Source: an uncultured Bacteroidia bacterium (GTDB taxonomy: Bacteria; Bacteroidota; Bacteroidia; Bacteroidales; UBA932). Taken from it: 55,010 nt of DNA. Shown in pieces: positions 51,470 to 55,010 of this stretch (positions are counted from its first letter, which is position 1; every line of letters starts with the position of its first letter). The notes below the pieces were generated by a model that was not told the DNA's origin, ran no database searches, and was given only the letters and a program-made list of their open reading frames with translations. The DNA lies in contig CACYWN010000022.1 of the NCBI GenBank assembly GCA_902778105.1, positions 1 through 55,010 on the forward strand, written 5' to 3'. The translations under genes and the position numbers were made by a program.

Positions 51470-51606
51470 ATGAAAAAGATACTCCCCATCCTGGCCGTCC
51501 TTTGCGCCATCGGCTTCCCCTGCGACCAGTTCGGCCACCAGGAGCCCGTTTCGAACCCGTCGTCGCTCCGGAGGAGCTGGAATCGGCTATCGAGGCGCTC
51601 CTGTAA
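51470..51606 (+). pseudogene. Frameshifted remnant of a small lipoprotein gene
   Basis: ATG at 51470 begins 'MKKILPILAVLCAIGFPCDQ', a lipoprotein-type signal, after a GATCTTTG promoter-like box. The frame then becomes basic and unnatural ('RRSWNRLSRRSC'). A one-base frame change near 51548 restores an acidic, normal-looking tail 'FEPVVAPEELESAIEALL' ending at TAA 51604-51606. The whole gene may once have been longer; only a head and a tail seem to remain. It overlaps the end of the convergent HAD gene. A sequencing error could also explain the shift. Confidence 0.45.
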
Positions 51607-52270
51607 GGAGCTGATTCATCAATTCTTCCGCTGAATCCACGACCGTCAGGCCGGGGTAGTCCTTCATGGGCCGATATCCCCAGCTGACGGCGATGGCGGC
51701 GATGCCGCCGTTCGCGGCGGTTTTCATGTCCGTGGGGGAATCGCCCACGAGGACGGCGTCCCCGGGACGCACGCCGGTCCGCCGGAGCACTTCGCCCACG
51801 ATCTCCGGATCCGGCTTCAGCGGATAGCCCGGCCGGTTGCCCAGCACGGCCACGAAGGGGATGCCCGGAAAGAGCTTTTCCACCAGATAATCAGTCCCTT
51901 CCTGGAACTTGTTGGACGCGACGGCCAGGAGGACGCCCGCTTCGTGCAGGCGGCGGACCACCTCCGGCATCCCCGGATAGGGATGCGTGTGCACGTCGAT
52001 ATGGGCGGTGTAATAGGCCTTGAAATCGGCCAGGGCGGCATCGACGACGGCGTCATCGGCCTGCAGGTCAGCCGGAAGGGCCTGCTTGACCAGGTTGCGG
52101 ACGCCGTGCCCGACCATCTTCCTATATTCATCCCTCGAGTGCCCCGGGAGTTCGCGGAGCCGCAGGGCGTGGTTGACGGCCTCGCTCAGGTCGTCCAGCG
52201 TGTCCAGCAGGGTCCCGTCCAGGTCGAAAAGTACCAGTTTGTACAATGCGCTATTCTTCCTCCAGTTCAT
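51587..52270 (-). CDS. gph: HAD hydrolase, phosphoglycolate phosphatase-like
   Basis: A 227-residue soluble HAD phosphatase. Motif I is 'VLFDLDGTLLDT', with the nucleophile Asp (about residue 16) and acid Asp two further on. Motif II Ser/Thr is in 'LLAVASNK', motif III Lys in 'KPDPEIVGEVL', motif IV in 'VLVGDSPTDMKTA'. The cap domain is the small helical type of Gph/PGP enzymes, which clear 2-phosphoglycolate; pyrophosphatase or other phosphosugar activity is possible. The ATG at 52270 lies 20 bases inside the upstream secreted-protein gene, implying translational coupling; a TTG close to 'YKLVLF' would avoid the overlap. Confidence 0.85.
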   Translation of the reverse strand: MNWRKNSALYKLVLFDLDGTLLDTLDDLSEAVNHALRLRELPGHSRDEYRKMVGHGVRNLVKQALPADLQADDAVVDAALADFKAYYTAHIDVHTHPYPGMPEVVRRLHEAGVLLAVASNKFQEGTDYLVEKLFPGIPFVAVLGNRPGYPLKPDPEIVGEVLRRTGVRPGDAVLVGDSPTDMKTAANGGIAAIAVSWGYRPMKDYPGLTVVDSAEELMNQLLTGAPR

Positions 52271-52715
52271 TGGATACCGTGATTACATCATCGATCAGGA
52301 ACGTATTCCCGGACTTGATCAGATATACCCAATTGGTGAACTTCCACCCCATGTCCAGGGCGGTGTAAGCATACCAGTGGTCGTCTTTTGCGACGACGGA
52401 CAGGATCTTGGAGGCGTTCACACCGTTCCCATAATAACTGTACGGGCCATATTTCTCGTCCTGGGCGCCGCTCCTGAACAGCCAGGTGGCATAGCAGGTT
52501 CCGTCACATTCGTAGTCGAAGCTGTCGATCAGTTTCTTCTGCAGCTTCTTGGTACAATGGCTCCTGAGGAAGGAATAGTCCTCATACTGTTTTTGGTTGT
52601 ACATCGTCTTGATGAAGGCGGCCGCCTGCTGGTCGACAGAACGGTTCTGTGCCGAACACACGGGGGCGGACAGGAGGAAAAAGACCCCCAGGAATGCAAT
52701 GGCTAATCTGTGCAT
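52251..52715 (-). CDS. Small secreted protein of unknown function
   Basis: A 154-residue protein with a clear signal peptide ('FFLLSAPVCSAQN'). The mature part is about 130 residues ('AAAFIKTMYNQKQYEDYSFLRSHCTKKLQKKLIDSFDYE', 'GYATWLFRSG'-like 'CYATWLFRSGAQDEKYGPYSYYG', 'DHWYAYTALDMGWKFTNWVYLIKSGNTFLIDDVI') and resembles DUF3828/NTF2-like periplasmic proteins in layout; I do not claim a family. It is the first gene of a two-gene operon with the HAD phosphatase, and has a good promoter at 52742-52749. Confidence 0.8.
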   Translation of the reverse strand: MHRLAIAFLGVFFLLSAPVCSAQNRSVDQQAAAFIKTMYNQKQYEDYSFLRSHCTKKLQKKLIDSFDYECDGTCYATWLFRSGAQDEKYGPYSYYGNGVNASKILSVVAKDDHWYAYTALDMGWKFTNWVYLIKSGNTFLIDDVITVSNELEEE

Positions 52716-52741
52716 GACGGATAAGGATCAGATTTCAGGGA

Positions 52742-52749
52742 CAAAGATA
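52742..52749 (-). promoter_or_regulatory. Promoter -7 box for the secreted protein-gph operon
   Basis: The minus strand reads TATCTTTG, 26 bases before the ATG at 52715. It faces away from the permease promoter at 52801. Confidence 0.6.
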
Positions 52750-52800
52750 AGCATTTTGCGCCTAATTCCTCGGGAGCCGGCAAAAACGGTAAAAAAACCT

Positions 52801-52808
52801 TATCTTTG
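52801..52808 (+). promoter_or_regulatory. Promoter -7 box for EamA permease 2
   Basis: TATCTTTG, 12 bases before the ATG at 52821. It excludes the TTG at 52806 as the start, since that codon lies inside the box. Confidence 0.65.
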
Positions 52809-52820
52809 CGCCCTCAATCT

Positions 52821-53729
52821 ATGCGTAGGGACTTTCATATCGACAAACGACGCCTGGTCGGCTACGCCGCCGGCGTTTTGGCGGGGGTGTCGTACGGGAC
52901 CAATCCGCTTTTCGGCAAGGCGTTGATGGACAGCGGGGTGCCGGTCATGGTCCTGCTGTTTTTCCGTTACGGGATCGCGGCGGTTATCCTGGCGTTTTGG
53001 ATGCTGCTCCGGAAGGAGTCTTTCCGGGCGGAGAGGCGCGGGATCGGGCTGCTGGTCCTGCTGGGGCTGTTGTTTGCGGGGAGCAGTATCACGCTTTTCT
53101 GTTCGTATGACTATATCCCTTCGGGATTGGCGACGACGCTGGTGTATCTGTATCCGGTGTTTGTGGCCCTGATCATGGTGTTCCTGCGGTTCTATCCCAG
53201 TTGGCAGACGTGGCTGTCCATCCTGGCCACTTTCGGCGGGATCATCCTGCTGTCCGCCCCTTCGGATAGCGCGCAGATCCGTATTCCCGGGGTGCTGCTG
53301 GCCGTCGGTGCGGCGCTCTGTTACTCGTTTTATCTGGTCATCGTGAACCGGAGCAAGCGCATCCGGAACGTGTCGGAGCACACGCTTACGCTTTATTCGC
53401 TGCTCGCCGGCACCCTCCTTTTCGCGGTCATCCGGGCTTTTCAGGGCGGGAGCATGTTGGAGGGGGTCGACAGTGCCGCCGATTGGGGAAATCTTATCGG
53501 CCTGGCCCTCGTGCCGACGATGGTCTCGATGCTTACGCTGGCCATGTCCACCCGGTACATCGGCCCCACCAAGACGGCGGTCCTGGGCGTGTTCGAGCCG
53601 CTTACCGCCATCCTGATCGGCACGTTCCTGTTCGGTGAGCCCCTGACGGGCAAGATGGCCGTGGGCATCGCCATCTGCGTGGCCGCCGTCGTCTTCATGA
53701 TCCTGAAGCCGGGGAAGAAGGCGCGATGA
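52821..53729 (+). CDS. DMT superfamily permease (EamA type) 2
   Basis: A 302-residue inner-membrane protein with ten hydrophobic helices in two EamA repeats: 'YAAGVLAGVSYGTNPLFGKALMDSGVPVMVLLFFRYGIAA' opens the first, and 'GVLLAVGAALCYSFYLVIVNRSKRI' the second. The terminal 'MSTRYIGPTKTAVLGVFEPLTAILIGTFLFGEPLTG' is typical. It is not a close copy of the other permease at 50481-51410. Transported compound unknown. Start ATG 52821 is set by the promoter box. It is convergent with the DUF1349-like gene, with 7 bases between stops. Confidence 0.9.
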   Translation: MRRDFHIDKRRLVGYAAGVLAGVSYGTNPLFGKALMDSGVPVMVLLFFRYGIAAVILAFWMLLRKESFRAERRGIGLLVLLGLLFAGSSITLFCSYDYIPSGLATTLVYLYPVFVALIMVFLRFYPSWQTWLSILATFGGIILLSAPSDSAQIRIPGVLLAVGAALCYSFYLVIVNRSKRIRNVSEHTLTLYSLLAGTLLFAVIRAFQGGSMLEGVDSAADWGNLIGLALVPTMVSMLTLAMSTRYIGPTKTAVLGVFEPLTAILIGTFLFGEPLTGKMAVGIAICVAAVVFMILKPGKKAR

Positions 53730-53736
53730 GGGATTC

Positions 53737-54477
53737 CTATTCCGCGTCGGGCTGCTGGCCGTCGTGGGCCTTCCACATGCACTCGGTGACCTTCATGTCC
53801 GTGAATACGGCCGTGAAGGAGGATTCTTCCGGGGAGCAGGCGTATACGCCGAACCGGATGGCATCGGCTCCCGCATACATATGGCAAATGCGCATCTGGC
53901 TGAAGTTGACACCGTCGGTCGAGCACTCGATACAATAGTCGTCGGCCCTTCTGGAGAAGCGGTACCACATCGTTTTGACATCGGCCGGGATGGCTGTCGT
54001 TGCCCAGTCTGAGTAGCCGTTGTTGGTAGCCACGCTGCCCAGGTGCTGGAACTCCTCGTTCTCGAATTCCACGGAACCCTTGAGCCAGTTGTCGCTGTCC
54101 AGGTACATCACGATGCCGCACTGGTCAAAGCGCTGGTGGCTCTGGGTAAAATCGGTTTTCACGACAAAGCTGAAGTATTGCTCCTTTGTCTGGATCTGGA
54201 ACACCGGGGCGTTGTCATTGCGGAAATGATAGTAGGTCCGCTGCCAAAGGTCCGTGTGCGGGGCCGTGGTAACCGTCAGCGTCTGGCCGTCAATGGAAAA
54301 GGCGGCCGGTTCCCGGGTCCATTCAAAAGCGGTCAGGTCGACATTCCCGCCGTTTTGCAGGGCTGTCGTCACCCCGTCGACAAAATCGGTCGGGGAAGAC
54401 GTCGTGGCCGGGTTGCCACAGGCAAACAGGAAAAAGCAGAAGCAAGCGAATGCGAAAGAGTCAGAAAGTTTCATCAT
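53737..54477 (-). CDS. DUF1349-like surface or periplasmic lipoprotein
   Basis: A 246-residue lipoprotein with signal and lipobox 'CFFLFACGNP'. The rest resembles DUF1349 concanavalin-like sandwiches: 'FEWTREPAAFSIDGQTLTVTTAPHTDLWQRTYYHFRND', 'FSFVVKTDFTQSHQRFDQCGIVMYLDSDNWLKGSVEFEN', and 'WYRFSRRADDYCIECSTDGVNFSQMRICHMY'. The DxxNWLK and E...RFGVYACSP segments are the usual conserved pieces. These domains are found in carbohydrate-related proteins, but their function is not established. Two start Met codons (54477 and 54474) are adjacent. No operon partner is seen. Confidence 0.75.
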   Translation of the reverse strand: MMKLSDSFAFACFCFFLFACGNPATTSSPTDFVDGVTTALQNGGNVDLTAFEWTREPAAFSIDGQTLTVTTAPHTDLWQRTYYHFRNDNAPVFQIQTKEQYFSFVVKTDFTQSHQRFDQCGIVMYLDSDNWLKGSVEFENEEFQHLGSVATNNGYSDWATTAIPADVKTMWYRFSRRADDYCIECSTDGVNFSQMRICHMYAGADAIRFGVYACSPEESSFTAVFTDMKVTECMWKAHDGQQPDAE

Positions 54478-54764
54478 ATTTATAGCAGGCTGTTTGATTT
54501 ATCGACGTGAAGATAGGCATATTTCGGCAAGTCTCCAAGACCGACGCCTCATTGTTGATTCCATCAAGGCTACGTCGTTAGCGAAGTTTGATGGGCTTAT
54601 AGAAATTCATGAATAAATATTAGTTGTGGTTGGCGTCGTAGTTTTTTTGTGCGAAGGCGAAGTTTACATAGAGTGTTACGAACGAACACTCTTATGATCA
54701 AATCGCCCTCACAGGCCCTTGTGGGCATGTTTATTGCATATTTTGGATAAAAGGATAAAATGTT
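54478..54764. other. AT-richer intergenic stretch with one hairpin
   Basis: About 287 bases with visibly lower G+C than the rest. An 8-bp hairpin, AGAGTGTT (54670-54677) with AACACTCT (54685-54692), is present, but it has no T-run. Short frames crossing the region do not look like proteins. No RNA gene is recognised. Confidence 0.4.
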
Positions 54765-55010
54765 ATGAAAGCAAAAATGATTCTTATTTGTGTGTTGTTG
54801 GGCCTGTACTGTGATGCTTTCGCCCAAGACATTATCCACATGATCGACGGACGTTCCATCGAGGCGAAGATTCTCGAAATCAATGACGACGACATCCTTT
54901 ATAAGACCTTCGACAACCAGGACGGCCCGGACTACCGGATGTCGGTAGGCCGTGTTGCCCGCATCGTTTTCCAAAACGGAACGGAGAAATCTTTCGCCCC
55001 GTCAACCATT
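54765..55010 (+). CDS. Secreted hypothetical protein, 5' part
   Basis: The window ends after 82 codons. The protein starts MKAKMILICVLLGLYCDAFA, a signal peptide with a likely cut after 'AFA'. The next 60 residues ('IIHMIDGRSIEAKILEINDDDILYKTFDNQDGPDYRMSVGRVARIVFQNGTEK') form a small beta-rich domain common in Bacteroidota secreted proteins, usually of unknown function. The rest of the gene is beyond the window. Confidence 0.75.
   Translation, partial: MKAKMILICVLLGLYCDAFAQDIIHMIDGRSIEAKILEINDDDILYKTFDNQDGPDYRMSVGRVARIVFQNGTEKSFAPSTI

Noticed and set aside
54254-54616. A plus-strand frame ending in 'KFDGLIEIHE' considered as a recombinase or transposase remnant
   Set aside because: Its first half is antisense to the DUF1349-like gene and no transposase or integrase motif is seen.

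Overview
The window looks like a chromosomal piece of a GC-rich (about 60% by eye) uncultured gut-type member of the Bacteroidales. The support is SusC/SusD pairs, BACON-domain lipoproteins, a type III glutamine synthetase, a fimbrillin-family protein, TonB proteins with the 'MEIKK' start, and many copies of the Bacteroidota -7 promoter box TAnnTTTG. No phage, insertion sequence, CRISPR array or origin was seen. Species cannot be named from this sequence alone.

Layout. 1-2741: the end of rpsJ, a type III glutamine synthetase, and a CAT-anticodon tRNA (most like tRNA-Ile2) between two strong hairpins. 2742-3146: a gene-free stretch with stacked hairpins and an inverted array of a 22-bp repeat. 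3147-8287: an SDF-family carboxylate/amino-acid symporter, an acyltransferase-3 membrane protein, a DUF554 membrane protein, and a GH99/71-like protein fused to an alpha/beta-hydrolase. 8498-12280: dnaE. 12382-16264: a surface-adhesin cluster in which a fimbrillin-family lipoprotein and a 46-residue peptide sit between two membrane-spanning proteins with C-terminal DNA-binding domains. 16442-18908: an intact tonB, a broken tonB paralogue, and a ThiL-like protein that has lost most metal-binding residues.

18909-47995 is the centrepiece, a large polysaccharide utilization locus. A leftward operon encodes a GH20 hexosaminidase, a XylR-type AraC regulator and a histidine-type phosphatase. Facing away from it is a tightly spaced 12-gene, 24-kb rightward operon: ROK sugar kinase, GH2 exo-beta-glucosaminidase-like enzyme, alkaline phosphatase, SusC/SusD, a second SusC/SusD, four large surface lipoproteins, and a GH18 chitinase-type lipoprotein with a C-terminal beta-propeller. 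It ends at a clear terminator at 48011-48031. The enzymes fit a beta-linked GlcNAc/GlcN glycan: GH18 cuts at the surface, SusCD imports, GH20 and GH2 trim to monosaccharides, and ROK phosphorylates. The two phosphatases hint at a phosphorylated or mixed substrate. The shared intergenic region carries 21-bp-spaced direct repeats and a perfect AT-rich 20-bp palindrome, both candidate control sites.

48088-55010: a GH31 alpha-glycosidase, two DMT-family permeases, a phosphoglycolate-phosphatase-like HAD enzyme, a frameshifted lipoprotein remnant, small secreted proteins, a DUF1349-like lipoprotein, and the start of a secreted protein cut by the window end.
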